Source: Gemmata massiliana (GTDB taxonomy: Bacteria; Planctomycetota; Planctomycetia; Gemmatales; Gemmataceae). From it: DNA of 64,000 nucleotides. Made by a program: the position numbers and the translations under genes. The notes under the pieces were generated by a model. That model saw only the letters and a list, made by a program, of their open reading frames with translations, ran no database searches and was not told the origin of the DNA. Of this stretch, positions 46,833-55,544 are shown piece by piece (position 1 is the first letter of the stretch; every line of letters starts with the position of its first letter). The stretch spans positions 333,900-397,899 of the forward strand of contig HG799465.1 of NCBI GenBank assembly GCA_000531095.1, written 5' to 3'.

Positions 46833-47453
46833 TTACTCCCCCGTCGGGCGGCTGGCAGCGAGCGCCTCCGCCGGCATCCGCTCCAGAACCTTGTCGACCA
46901 GACCGAAGTCGCGGGCCTCTTGCGCGGACATGAAGTTGTCGCGGTCGGTGCCCTTCGCGATCGCCTCGACCGGCTGACCGCTGTGCTTGGCCATCAGCTT
47001 GTTCAGCGTGTCCTTCGTGCGGAGGAACTCCTTCGCGTGGATGAGGATCTCTTCCGCGGTGCCCTCGCTCCCGGCGCTGGGCTGGTGGATCATCACGCGG
47101 GCGTGCGGCAGGGCGTACCGCTTACCCTTCGTCCCGGCCGTCAGGAGCATCGCGCCCATGCTGGCGGCCTGGCCCATGCAGTACGTCGCCACGTCGCACG
47201 TGATGAACTGCATGGTGTCGTAGATCGCCATGCCCGCGGTGACGCTCCCGCCGGGGCTGTTGATGTAAAGGCTGATGTCGCGCTTCGGGTCTTCAAACTG
47301 GAGGTACAGCATCTGCGCGACGATCAGGTTCGCCATGTCGTCCTGGACCACGCCCTGAAGGAAGATGATCCGGTCCTTCAAGAGGCGGCTGTAGATGTCG
47401 TAGGCGCGTTCTTCGCGGCCCCGGCTCTCCACGACGATCGGTACGAGCGGCAT
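46833..47453 (-). CDS. clpP1: ATP-dependent Clp protease proteolytic subunit, ClpP1
   Basis: 206 residues. Catalytic triad Ser98 (in AASMGA), His123 (VMIHQP) and Asp173 (TDRDNF) is intact. GGAGGA lies 7 bases before the ATG. ClpP forms a tetradecameric serine protease fed by ClpX or ClpA. Lies 238 bases downstream of clpP2, and upstream of the lipoprotein gene. The pair may form a mixed two-ring protease, an idea from ClpP1P2 systems elsewhere. Confidence 0.96.
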   Translation of the reverse strand: MPLVPIVVESRGREERAYDIYSRLLKDRIIFLQGVVQDDMANLIVAQMLYLQFEDPKRDISLYINSPGGSVTAGMAIYDTMQFITCDVATYCMGQAASMGAMLLTAGTKGKRYALPHARVMIHQPSAGSEGTAEEILIHAKEFLRTKDTLNKLMAKHSGQPVEAIAKGTDRDNFMSAQEARDFGLVDKVLERMPAEALAASRPTGE

Positions 47454-47691
47454 GTTCGGTCCTCCGAGCGAAGCGCCGCGCCCTCAGTATCGGGCGGGCG
47501 GGTCGCGGGTGATGAGCGGTGTCTCTGAGTGTTAGTCGCGCGCGCCCGTGGCGTGGCGGACTTGCGGTAGAAGCGCGGGAAGCGGGGTGCGGGGTGCGGA
47601 GCGAAAGCAACGGGCAGCGGGCGGTGGCTCGTTCCCGTTTTTTGCTTTTCGCTTCAGTTCCGCGCCCCACGATCCGGGTCCCGCGTCGGAT

Positions 47692-48339
47692 TTACTTCTT
47701 GGGTTCGGGGCGCGAGAGCACCTCGTCCACGAGACCGAACGCCTTGGCCTCGTCCGCGTGGTAGTACTTGTCCCGGTCGGTTTCCTTGGCGATGACCTCG
47801 AGCGGCTGGCCGGTGTGCTTGGCCAGGATCTCGTTGAGCCGCTGGCGCTCCTTGATGATCTCGTTGGCCTGGATCTCGATGTCCGAGACCTGCCCGCCGA
47901 CCTGCCCGTAGGGCTGGTGGATCATCACCTTGGAGTTCGGCAGCGCGTAGCGCTTGCCCTTGCTCCCGGCCGCGAGCAGCACGGCCGCACCGCTGGCCGC
48001 CAGGCCCATGCAGTACGTGTGGATCGGGGCCTCAATGAACTGCATCGTGTCGTAGATCGCGAGCGTGGCGGAGACGGACCCGCCGGGGCTGTTGATGTAC
48101 ATGTGGATGTCCGCGGTCTTGTTCTCGTACTGGAGGAACAAGAGGCGCTGGATCACGAAGCTCGCCATCAGGTCGGTGATGACCGGGCTGCCCAGATCCT
48201 GACCGGCCCCGAGGAAGATGATCCGGTTGTCCATGAGCAGGTCGGCGATGCCGACCGTGCGCTGGCGCGAGGTCTGGCCGCGCTGGAGCGTCGGCTCGAA
48301 GGTGCGGGCCGCGGCCATCGGTTCAAACGGTGAGAACAT
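47692..48339 (-). CDS. clpP2: ATP-dependent Clp protease proteolytic subunit, ClpP2
   Basis: 215 residues. Catalytic Ser116 (AASGAA), His141 (VMIHQP) and Asp190 (TDRDKY) are present. The N-terminal 30 residues are longer than in ClpP1 and may be a propeptide (MFSPFEPMAAARTFEPT). GGAAGG lies 8 bases upstream. Directly follows tig by 114 bases in the same direction, the standard tig-clpP order. Confidence 0.96.
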   Translation of the reverse strand: MFSPFEPMAAARTFEPTLQRGQTSRQRTVGIADLLMDNRIIFLGAGQDLGSPVITDLMASFVIQRLLFLQYENKTADIHMYINSPGGSVSATLAIYDTMQFIEAPIHTYCMGLAASGAAVLLAAGSKGKRYALPNSKVMIHQPYGQVGGQVSDIEIQANEIIKERQRLNEILAKHTGQPLEVIAKETDRDKYYHADEAKAFGLVDEVLSRPEPKK

Positions 48340-48453
48340 GATTTTGGCCTTCCGAGCTGAGCCGTTCGACCGCGACCCGGCGCGGAGCCATTACGCTCTC
48401 GCGCCGGGTCGCGGCGAAACAAGAATGGGGTCACTAACACTGTACGCAGGAGG

Positions 48454-49983
48454 TCAACTGGCGCTGTCGGCCTTCGGTTCGCCCTCGGCCGGGGCGGGCG
48501 TCTCGGGCTCGGGGAGCACGGCCTGTTCGACGGTCGCGACCTCGCCCGGCTGCTCGTCCGCCTTCAGATCGTAGTCTTCGTAGGTCGCGTTGGTGATAAT
48601 CAGGTCCAGCGCCTTGCGCTCGAGCAGGTCCGCCGCGACCGCTTCCAGCAAGTCTTCTTTTTCGAGCCGGGCCTTCACCTTGCGGAAGCTCTCGCCCGAC
48701 TGCTCCGCGATGCGGTCGATTTCGACGTCGATGTCCTCTTCCTCGATCTCGATCTTCTCGACCTCGGCGATCTTCTGAAGCACGAAGTGCTCCTTGAGCG
48801 CGTCGGCCGTGCTCTTGAGCACGTCCTGTTCGAGCACCCGGCGCCGGCCCTGGATCTGCTCGTCGGTCATGCCCGCGTTCCGCATCTCCATGACCTTGCG
48901 GGCGAGCGTCTTACGGGCCTGCTTGCGCAGCATGTCTTGCGGCAGATCCCACGCCGCGGCCGACGCGATCGTTTGCAGAACCTGTTCGCGGGCCGAGCGG
49001 CGCTGGCTGTACTCGAGGCGCCGGTCCAGAACCGCTTGCACGAGTTCGGTGAAGGCGTCCGGCGTGCTGACGCCGAAGGAGCCTTCCAGAAGCTCCTGCG
49101 TCACTTCCGGCTGGCGCGTGGTCTTCACGTCCTTCACGGTAAAGGTCGCTTGCACCGTCGCCCCGCGGAGTTGCTCCGAGGCCGTTTCCTTGGAGAGCAT
49201 AATATCGACCACGCGCACGTCGCCGGGCTTGGCGCCCTTCATCTTCGCGCCGAAGCTCGTGGCGACGCCGTCGGAGAGAGCGAGTTGCGGCTCGACCTTA
49301 ACCTGGACCTCGTCGAGCTTGTTGATGTCCTTGCCGTTGAAGGCAATCGTGACGTCCGCGGTCACCGTGTCGAACAGGTCAACGACCGCCGGCTCCTTCG
49401 GAACGATCTGGCCGTAGGGCTCGAGCAGCCGCTTCTTTTCGGCCTCGACCTCGTCCGCGGTGTAGGTGTGGACCGGGCGGCGGAGCTTGATGCCCTTGTA
49501 CTCGGGCAGGTCGAACTCGGGCCGCACTTCGATGTCGAACTCGTAAACGAACGGCCCTTCCTTCGGGATGTTCACGAGCGTCGGATCGAATTCCGGCGGG
49601 CTGAGCGGCGCGATCGCCTGGTCTTCCGCGAGCTGCTCAAGGCTCGCCATGAGAACCTGCGACTTGATCTCTTCCGCGACGCTCTCGTAGTACTGCTTCT
49701 CGATCATCTTGCGCGGCGCTTTGCCGGGCCGGAACCCGCGCACCTGCGGCTGGTCGCTCCGCGTCAGCTCGGTGAACTTCTCATCGAACCGCTTGTCGAT
49801 GGCCCCGCGATCGACGGTGACCTTCACGTGCTTCTTGCACGGCCCCACGTCCTTGATCTCGACCGCCTGCTGGAGCTTAACGTCCGCCTCGGCAGCGACT
49901 TCGGCACCGGCGATCTCGGCGAGCGCGGTCGCCGTGACGTCGTCCTTTGGGGCCTCGGTGGTTGGGGTTGTTTCGTCGGCCAT
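48454..49983 (-). CDS. tig: trigger factor
   Basis: 509 residues, longer than the usual 430-450 owing to an extended N-terminus (about 45 residues before the ribosome-binding part) and an acidic, Pro/Glu-rich tail. The ribosome-docking motif GFRPGKAPRKMI (here GFRPGKAPRK), the peptidyl-prolyl isomerase domain (about 195-280) and the helical chaperone arms (EEEDIDVEIDRIAEQSGE) are all recognisable. Ribosome-bound chaperone for nascent chains. GGAGGA lies 7 bases before the ATG. Heads a tig-clpP2-clpP1 unit, 151 bases downstream of tRNA-Gly. Confidence 0.95.
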   Translation of the reverse strand: MADETTPTTEAPKDDVTATALAEIAGAEVAAEADVKLQQAVEIKDVGPCKKHVKVTVDRGAIDKRFDEKFTELTRSDQPQVRGFRPGKAPRKMIEKQYYESVAEEIKSQVLMASLEQLAEDQAIAPLSPPEFDPTLVNIPKEGPFVYEFDIEVRPEFDLPEYKGIKLRRPVHTYTADEVEAEKKRLLEPYGQIVPKEPAVVDLFDTVTADVTIAFNGKDINKLDEVQVKVEPQLALSDGVATSFGAKMKGAKPGDVRVVDIMLSKETASEQLRGATVQATFTVKDVKTTRQPEVTQELLEGSFGVSTPDAFTELVQAVLDRRLEYSQRRSAREQVLQTIASAAAWDLPQDMLRKQARKTLARKVMEMRNAGMTDEQIQGRRRVLEQDVLKSTADALKEHFVLQKIAEVEKIEIEEEDIDVEIDRIAEQSGESFRKVKARLEKEDLLEAVAADLLERKALDLIITNATYEDYDLKADEQPGEVATVEQAVLPEPETPAPAEGEPKADSAS

Positions 49984-50067
49984 CGCAATATCCTCCGTCG
50001 GTGAAGCCGAACTCGTGCCGTATATGAGTCGCCTTAAAACGACAAACCGGGAAGTTGGGGCAGCGGG

Positions 50068-50073
50068 ATTATA
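50068..50073 (-). promoter_or_regulatory. candidate -10 box upstream of tig
   Basis: A perfect TATAAT on the minus strand lies about 85 bases before the tig ATG and inside a small palindrome (GCGGG ... CCCGC). No good -35 is seen 16-18 bases upstream, so this is weak. Confidence 0.3.
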
Positions 50074-50133
50074 TACCCGCCGTAAGCCCGCGACTTCCCG
50101 GCCCTTGCGCGCTCGCGCGCCACGTTAAATCAG

Positions 50134-50205
50134 AGCGGGTGATGGGACTTGAACCCACGACAACCTCGTTGGCAACGAGGTACTCTACCACTGAGTTACA
50201 CCCGC
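50134..50205 (-). tRNA. tRNA-Gly (anticodon GCC)
   Basis: A 72-base cloverleaf on the minus strand. The acceptor stem pairs GCGGGTG with CACCCGC, the anticodon arm is CCTCG-TTGCCAA-CGAGG giving anticodon GCC, and the T-loop reads TTCAAGT. CCA is not encoded. Confidence 0.95.
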
Positions 50206-50417
50206 ACTTGTCATCCCGGCACTCCCATTTCTAGGTACGTGCCATCGCGGTTTCAAGTGGAGAATATTTGAAGTAGGTGAGGTGGACAGTGGGCACTCTG
50301 GAGAAAACTTGCAGGGTAATCCGGCGGGTACGGTATTTGAAGTGAAAATGTGTGCCGAATTGTTGACCTCGCCTCCGGCAAATAATGACGTTACGCTCGG
50401 TGTTTGAGGAGGCTCCC

Positions 50418-50999
50418 GTGACGACCAAACCACCCGCAATTCCCGTTCGCTCATTTCGGTTCAGTCGCGAACAGTACCACCACCTCGGTGAGCTGGGATT
50501 CTTCGACGGAAAACGGGTCGAACTCATCCGCGGCGAGATTCTCGAAATGAGCCCGATCAACTGGCCCCACCAGCTCGGGAAAATCAAACTCGCCCGGGCG
50601 CTGAGTTCGGCCTTCACAGGAATCGGTTGGGTGAACGAACAGGGGCCGCTCGCGACGGGCGATTCCGAACCGCAGCCGGACGTGGCCATAATTCCCGGCC
50701 ACCCCGAAGACTACGCCGAGCACCCTCGAACCGCGTTACTCGTTGTCGAAGTCGCGGACACCACTCTGGCCGACGACACCACAACGAAAGCGGAACTGTA
50801 CGCGACGGCCGGGATCGCGGACTATTGGGTGCTCGACCTCAACGGGCGCCAGCTTCACGTGTTCCGCGATCCGCAACTACTACCGCACGCACTCGACGCC
50901 ACCGCATACCGCACGCACGACGTCCTGCAACCGACGGACTCCGTTTCCCCACTCGCGGCGCCGACCGTGTCGATTCTGGTAGCCGATCTGCTGCCATAA
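50418..50999 (+). CDS. Uma2-family putative restriction endonuclease (DUF820)
   Basis: 193 residues from a GTG with GAGGAGG 5 bases upstream. The PD-(D/E)xK-type pattern of the family is visible: EPQPDVAII, LLVVEVADTTLADD, then the Lys in TTKAELYATAGIADYWVLD. Very common in planctomycetes and cyanobacteria, often many copies per genome; true target unknown. No methylase partner nearby. Ends before a bidirectional terminator. Confidence 0.88.
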   Translation: MTTKPPAIPVRSFRFSREQYHHLGELGFFDGKRVELIRGEILEMSPINWPHQLGKIKLARALSSAFTGIGWVNEQGPLATGDSEPQPDVAIIPGHPEDYAEHPRTALLVVEVADTTLADDTTTKAELYATAGIADYWVLDLNGRQLHVFRDPQLLPHALDATAYRTHDVLQPTDSVSPLAAPTVSILVADLLP

Positions 51000-51007
51000 A
51001 ACGAAAA

Positions 51008-51028
51008 CGGCCGGCTTTCGGCCGGCCG
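51008..51028. terminator. bidirectional hairpin terminator
   Basis: An 8-bp GC stem (51008-51015 against 51021-51028) with a 5-base loop, flanked by AAAA and GTTT, lies between two convergent genes (stops at 50999 and 51053). Confidence 0.65.
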
Positions 51029-51052
51029 CTGTTTCCATTCACTCACATCGCG

Positions 51053-51901
51053 TTACTTGTCGATCGAATCTTCGGCGTAGGTGCTCTCGTACACGAACTT
51101 GGTGCCCTCGCCCTGGTGGTTCGCAAGTTCGGCCTTCGCGGAGAGGCGCGACGCCTGGTACTTGCCCGCGACCGTGTTAAAGTACACGTCACCGGTCCAC
51201 AGCATCGGCACCAGCGGAACTTGCTCGCTGGTCGCCTTCGGCGGGGCCTTCAGCGCCGTTTCCACGCCCACGATGAGGTAGCCGTCCTTCAAGCCCTTGC
51301 TCGTGTACTTCTGGGTGAAGTCGTAGTTCTCACCGGTGCCGTTCGGCGGATCGATCTTCAGCCCGAACGGGCGGTCCCACGACTTGCCCGCGTCCGGCAG
51401 CGCGTCCGGCAACACGAGGCGGAACGGCAGTTCCGCTTGCAGGCGCGACGCGGAGCCGGTCTTCGCGTCCTTCACCTCAATGAGCTTGCCCTGCGCGTCC
51501 ACGCGCACAGTGACAATCGGCTTGTTCAGGAACGCTTCCATGTTCTTCGCGTCTTCGGGCTTGGCCGAATCGGTCGTCAACGTCATGCCGTCGGGCTGAC
51601 GGATCACGCTCTTCATCTCGCTGATGCTCATTTCGAGTGTCGCGACGCCCTCTTTGTCCACGTCCTTCACGGTCCACTTGCGGACGAGCGTGAGGTTCGT
51701 GCCGGACTCGCTCGTAACCGGTTTCTCAGTCTTCTCGTCGAGAACCGTTTCCTTCACTGTCGTGGACTGAACGACGCGGTACGCGAGCACCTTCCCCGGC
51801 TCCCACTTGAACCGCGGCGCGGCCGGCGCGGGTGCCGGGGGTTGTCCGAGCGCCGGGAGGGCAGTCGAGAACGCGAGTGCCAAAACCGTAAATCGCAACA
51901 T
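51053..51901 (-). CDS. exported DUF6263-like protein
   Basis: 282 residues. Signal peptide MLRFTVLALAFSTALPALGQ. The mature part begins APRFKWEPGKVLAYRVVQST, the start seen in DUF6263-type proteins, and is beta-rich throughout (KWTVKDVDKEGVATLEMSI, FGLKIDPPNGTGENYDFTQ). Family assignment is from memory of the pattern and not certain. GGGAGG lies 6 bases before the ATG. Upstream is a repeat-rich intergenic region. Confidence 0.65.
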   Translation of the reverse strand: MLRFTVLALAFSTALPALGQPPAPAPAAPRFKWEPGKVLAYRVVQSTTVKETVLDEKTEKPVTSESGTNLTLVRKWTVKDVDKEGVATLEMSISEMKSVIRQPDGMTLTTDSAKPEDAKNMEAFLNKPIVTVRVDAQGKLIEVKDAKTGSASRLQAELPFRLVLPDALPDAGKSWDRPFGLKIDPPNGTGENYDFTQKYTSKGLKDGYLIVGVETALKAPPKATSEQVPLVPMLWTGDVYFNTVAGKYQASRLSAKAELANHQGEGTKFVYESTYAEDSIDK

Positions 51902-51959
51902 GATGGGCCTCCCGCACGAAACAACGTGCACAGTTTGGGAAGCGGCATAGCGAGAAGCG

Positions 51960-51995
51960 GCACCGGCGCGAAGGCCAACCGCCGCTGACGGGCAG
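51960..51995. repeat. 36-base direct repeat, copy 1
   Basis: Begins GCACCGGCGCGAAGG and is repeated exactly at 52106-52141. The pair flanks hairpin copy B. Confidence 0.9.
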
Positions 51996-52030
51996 GGCTG
52001 TTTAAGTGGAAGTGGGCAGGTATTGCCGCC

Positions 52031-52098
52031 CACCCGCTCGTTAACACTCGCGGTTCGCCTGAGTCTCTGGGCGAACCGCGAGCGTTAACGAGCGGGTG
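52031..52098. repeat. large palindromic repeat, copy B
   Basis: Arms 52031-52059 and 52070-52098 match as reverse complements with one G-T pair around a 10-base loop. The arms are close to those of copy A at 38029: CACCCGCTCGTTA is shared and GCGGTTCGCC ends both. Confidence 0.9.
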
Positions 52099-52105
52099 GA
52101 ACTAC

Positions 52106-52141
52106 GCACCGGCGCGAAGGCCAACCGCCGCTGACGGGCAG
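52106..52141. repeat. 36-base direct repeat, copy 2
   Basis: Exact copy of 51960-51995, same orientation, start-to-start distance 146 bases. Confidence 0.9.
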
Positions 52142-52231
52142 AAGAGTTTTGACAGGATTAACAGGATTGACAGGATTCAAAAAGCAACGTCGCATTCGGT
52201 CTTGATCCGGTTAATCCTGTCAAAGCTCTTC
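52141..52231. repeat. GACAGGATT palindrome
   Basis: Arms 52141-52162 and 52210-52231 are 22 bases and complementary but for one G-T pair. The left arm runs into the direct repeats GACAGGATTA, ACAGGATTG and ACAGGATT. Such elements occur widely in bacterial intergenic DNA. Confidence 0.85.
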
Positions 52232-52280
52232 TTGTTTTCGCACCTCACCCGAGCCATCCGGTGACAGCCGGAGAAACCTC

Positions 52281-52336
52281 GCACTGGCCGTTTGCCAAGA
52301 AGACCGAGCGCGCCGCGAGTGTTGACGAGCGAGTGG
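52281..52336. repeat. decayed palindromic repeat, copy C
   Basis: Matches copy A over the end of the left arm, loop (GCCAAGAA, CCGAGCG) and right arm (GCGAGTGTTGACGAGCGAGTGG-like) but with several mismatches and the outer left arm missing. Confidence 0.6.
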
Positions 52337-52501
52337 TGCTTCCCGTACCGGCCCACTTCTCCCACTCAACGGCCCTACCACGTGCGTTTTTCGCCCGCGC
52401 GAGGTGCTCCCCGGGCGCGTCAGGAAACAGACCTCGCGGCGATCGACTATCATGCCCTCTGGGACCACTTGTGCCACTTCCGCTAACCCACGCGACCGCT
52501 C

Positions 52502-53107
52502 ATGCAGATCGACCCGACGACCGCGCCCGTTCCGGACGTGTACCAGTACCTCGTGGGGCTCGTCACCCCGCGGCCCATCGCGTGGGTGACAACGCTCTCA
52601 CCGGCCGGGGTGGTGAACCTCGCGCCGTTCAGCTTCTTCAATGCGTTTGGTGCGAACCCACCCATCGTCGTGTTCTCCCCCACGCTCCGGCGCGACGGCA
52701 CGAAAAAGGACACGCTGCTCAACCTCGAAAAGCTCGGCGAGTTTGTTATTCACGCCGCGACCGCGCCGCTCGCGGAGAAAGTGAACCTCTCTTCTAAAGA
52801 GATCGCCCCCGACGAGAGCGAAGTCGCGCTCACTGGCCTGAGCACGCTCCCGAGCGCCAAAGTGAAGCCCCCGCGACTCGCCGAAGCTCCTGTCGCGCTG
52901 GAGTGCGTCGTCCGCCAGATCGTTCCGTGCGGAACCGGTCCGATCGCGGCGAACTTGGTGATCGGCGAAGTCGTGATGATTCACGTCGCGGACGAAGTGC
53001 TCGACGGCAAAGGCGGTGTCGACCCGCGCAAGCTCAAAACGGTCGCGCGCCTCGGCGGGGCGTTCTGGTGCCACACGTCGGATTTGTTCGAGCTGAAGCG
53101 GCCGTAA
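52502..53107 (+). CDS. flavin reductase family protein (FMN-binding split barrel)
   Basis: 201 residues, typical length. The pattern YLVGLVTPRPIAWVTTLS, VVNLAPFSFFNAFGANPP and GEFVIHAATAPLAEK is that of the flavin-reductase-like FMN-binding domain found in enzymes that supply reduced flavin or bind FMN. No partner monooxygenase nearby. Ends 12 bases from the convergent metalloprotease-like gene. Confidence 0.85.
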   Translation: MQIDPTTAPVPDVYQYLVGLVTPRPIAWVTTLSPAGVVNLAPFSFFNAFGANPPIVVFSPTLRRDGTKKDTLLNLEKLGEFVIHAATAPLAEKVNLSSKEIAPDESEVALTGLSTLPSAKVKPPRLAEAPVALECVVRQIVPCGTGPIAANLVIGEVVMIHVADEVLDGKGGVDPRKLKTVARLGGAFWCHTSDLFELKRP

Positions 53108-53119
53108 CAGTGCTCGCGT

Positions 53120-53734
53120 TCACTCTGGGAACCCGAACTCCGCGAAGTAGCGTTCCAGAACTTCGCGCTCCAGATCGAACGCATAATCCTCCGCGAACCC
53201 CTCTCCGCGTGGCGCGTTGTCCTTCTTCATGTGAGTGTGCATGCGGTCCGCGTGGTGGCCGAGTTCGTGCAGAAAGACGTGGCAGAGCTGGTAGGCGCGG
53301 GCGGTGGCGTCCGTCCAGTGAATGACGATGCCTCTCCCAGCCCCGCCGTCTTCAACCCGAGCACCAATGCGTTCAAGGAACCAGCGGTGCTCGGCGAACC
53401 ACACCGTATCGAGCGCGTAACTCATCTCTTTGGGCCACGCACAGATGCCGAGTGCGCCGCGATTGTACCACCCGTCGCACCCGCGGCGCCCGCGATCGAG
53501 GCTGAACAGGTCCAAACCGACCGCGAGCGTATCCCAGCCCGGGATCAGTGCAATGAATCGCTCAATGTCGCGTTTCAAAAGAAGGTGCCGGTACCCTTCC
53601 CCGGGTTTGCGCCGGTCGATCACCAAGCGCGCCTGCGTATTGCGATACGCGCTCGGTGAAAGCGCCCAATTGTTCTGTTTCTGCACGCACCCGTTGCGAA
53701 CGCCCGGCGCGGTCTTGCGATAGAAGTGCGACAT
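53120..53734 (-). CDS. hypothetical protein with HExxH zinc motif
   Basis: 204 residues from the ATG at 53734. An HELGHHAD segment (near residue 160) is a zincin-type HExxH, with AEDYAFDLE further on as a possible third-ligand region. The N-terminal half is basic with many Arg/Trp residues and no signal peptide. Probably a cytoplasmic metallopeptidase-like protein, but the family is not recognised. Earlier in-frame starts add a glycine-rich stretch. Confidence 0.65.
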   Translation of the reverse strand: MSHFYRKTAPGVRNGCVQKQNNWALSPSAYRNTQARLVIDRRKPGEGYRHLLLKRDIERFIALIPGWDTLAVGLDLFSLDRGRRGCDGWYNRGALGICAWPKEMSYALDTVWFAEHRWFLERIGARVEDGGAGRGIVIHWTDATARAYQLCHVFLHELGHHADRMHTHMKKDNAPRGEGFAEDYAFDLEREVLERYFAEFGFPE

Positions 53735-53774
53735 GCGTACCCCCCCTCCTCCTCCAGCAGAGGGATACACGCAG

Positions 53775-54481
53775 TCACAGGTTCACCATTACGGCTGCGA
53801 TTTGCGAAGGGCCACCGACACGACGAGCCGATCTTGCCGCGGACCGACGTGCTGAACGGCTCGCTAGTTCATGCCCTTCGACTGCTGTGTGGCAGTGGTA
53901 GCCCGACCCGTACACCGCGTCGGCCGCCATCCACTTAGTCGGCACCCCGGCCTCCACTGCCCGGTTGATAATGTGCCGCGCCAGCACGACCTTGGCGGCG
54001 AACTTGATCTTCTCGGGAAGACCGGCCCCCATCGCGCCGATCCGCGTCGTTGATCTACTCATTGGGTAGGTACAGTGTGCGGTCGAGTAGCGCTCGCCCC
54101 TTCTTTGTTGCGTACCCGAGGAACACCCTGATTTGGCCGTTCTCGATGCGCTGGCGGTGTCTGAATATTGGCGAGCAAAGCCACCGAACTTCGTACCCTT
54201 CTTGAGGAACCCGGTCCGTCGATCACTCGCACGCCGTTAGGATGGCCCAGATGTTCCCGTAGGTAGCCGATGTGAGCGTCGCGGACCGCATTGGCGATCC
54301 AGTCGGCCCCGTCGAGCGCCGGGGCGCTCAGGTGCTCGGCCAGTTGCCACCCGTGCTTCCGCTCAGTCCCGCTCAGCGGGTCGCGAACATACCCAACGGC
54401 TCGTCGCCGCGGCTGGTGGTGGGTGAAGTGGCCACCGATTCGCTCGTTGACCGCACCTATTTCGTGCGCCCTGGCCGTCAT
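53775..54481 (-). pseudogene. IS701-family transposase remnant
   Basis: Reading on the minus strand recovers IS701 blocks in changing frames: GTERKHGWQLAEH then GHPNGVRVIDG, next frame GFLKKGTKFGGFARQYS, then RVFLGYATKKGRALLDR with LYLPNE ending in a TAG where the family has Trp, and finally FAAKVVLARHIINRAVEAG with AADAVYG. At least two frameshifts, one stop and a missing C-terminal third show it is dead. Inverted repeats were not found. Confidence 0.85.
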
Positions 54482-54692
54482 CTGCTGCGCGTTGGTCGTC
54501 CCGACATCTCTCGCTTCCGCCGGAAAACCGGGCAAGGCCGTGACTGTTTTATAAACATCATGATTAATGCAATTTCGCGTTGCTACTCGATATTCCTGGC
54601 GTTTTCTTTCGCACACATCGAACATGCGCTGAGGAGTAGCATTGGCACCTGAAGCTTGGGTGCAACCCATTCTGACTGAGAGAACATGCTTT

Positions 54693-55235
54693 ATGGACCG
54701 GGCCGACAAGATGGAGTTGCTACACGCCGCGTTGCGAAACGATAATGCGACCGAGTTCGCCCGACTGCTGAAGCGTTTCCCGGACTGCCGGTACGACGGA
54801 GCCGGGGACGACTACTGGATGAGTGCGGTGGCCATGCGGGGCAAGCTGTGGGCAATTGAGCTACTGGTGGCCCGGGGAGCTGACGTGAACCGGCCATCGA
54901 ACTCGACCGACTCGGTACCTAGCCCCGAGGGACCGATCGTGTACGCCGCCAACAACGGTCACATGGATGTGGTCCGGTACATGCTTGATCGGGGAGCAGA
55001 GATCAACCACATGATTGAGGGGCGGGTCCGGTGCCAAGCCCTGGTGGGTGCGGCCATCTGGGGGCACCTGGACGTGGTCAAGCTGTTGGTCGAACGGGGA
55101 GCGGCCGTCAACGCGGTGTGGGCCGAAATGACGCCATTGGATCAGTCCGAGTTACACGGTCGGGATGAGGTGGCCGCGTACCTTCGGTCGATCGGCTGGA
55201 AGACCGCGGCCGAACTGGGCGAGTCCGCCAGTTGA
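54693..55235 (+). CDS. ankyrin-repeat protein
   Basis: 180 residues. Three to four ankyrin repeats: GKLWAIELLVARGADVNRP, GPIVYAANNGHMDVVRYML with DRGAEINH, and AAIWGHLDVVKLLVERGAAV. No signal peptide. Likely binds another protein; partner unknown. The ATG at 54693 has little ribosome-binding signal; a TTG at 54642 has GAGGAG 5 bases upstream and would add 17 residues. Directly downstream of the IS701 remnant. Confidence 0.85.
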   Translation: MDRADKMELLHAALRNDNATEFARLLKRFPDCRYDGAGDDYWMSAVAMRGKLWAIELLVARGADVNRPSNSTDSVPSPEGPIVYAANNGHMDVVRYMLDRGAEINHMIEGRVRCQALVGAAIWGHLDVVKLLVERGAAVNAVWAEMTPLDQSELHGRDEVAAYLRSIGWKTAAELGESAS

Positions 55236-55544
55236 CTCGGTCAACACGAAACGTTAGTTGCGTCCAGAAATATACATTGTAGATTTATGATTATTTGTAT
55301 ACTATTTTCCTAGCCTCGTGTATGATGTAGGGAGCTGCTCGGTGCTGTGGCGTTGTTGGGGAAGTTTGGCCTCACGGAATTGGTGACGGATGTTAGCCTT
55401 CTCGCCCGTTTCTTGGAGTGACGAAGAACAAAATGCCCGGAAAATTCCGCGTTCGGTGCGCGTTTCGCTCGCCGGGAGGGGCCGGGGGCCAAGTTGTTAG
55501 CATTTGTTAGCCGTCGGAGTCGTTGAGTTCGGGAGGGCCGATCC
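55236..55544. other. 309-base intergenic region with an A/T-rich patch
   Basis: Bases 55255-55320 are strongly A/T-rich for this genome. A short open stretch afterwards (55340-55420, reading ALLGKFGLTELVTDVSL) looks protein-like but has no start and no match I recognise; it may be a decayed gene end. Confidence 0.4.

Larger units (their letters stand above)
51902..52501. other. 600-base gene-free region packed with repeats
   Basis: Holds a 36-base direct repeat, large hairpin copy B, a second palindrome with GACAGGATT motifs, and decayed hairpin copy C. It lies between the starts of divergent genes, so it should also include their promoters. No gene is visible. Confidence 0.7.

Noticed and set aside
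50418-50999. Restriction-modification system
   Set aside because: Uma2 proteins are widespread singletons and there is no methyltransferase or specificity gene next to it.
52141-52190. CRISPR-like short direct repeats
   Set aside because: The ACAGGATT units are tandem with no spacers and form part of a palindrome; no cas gene is near.
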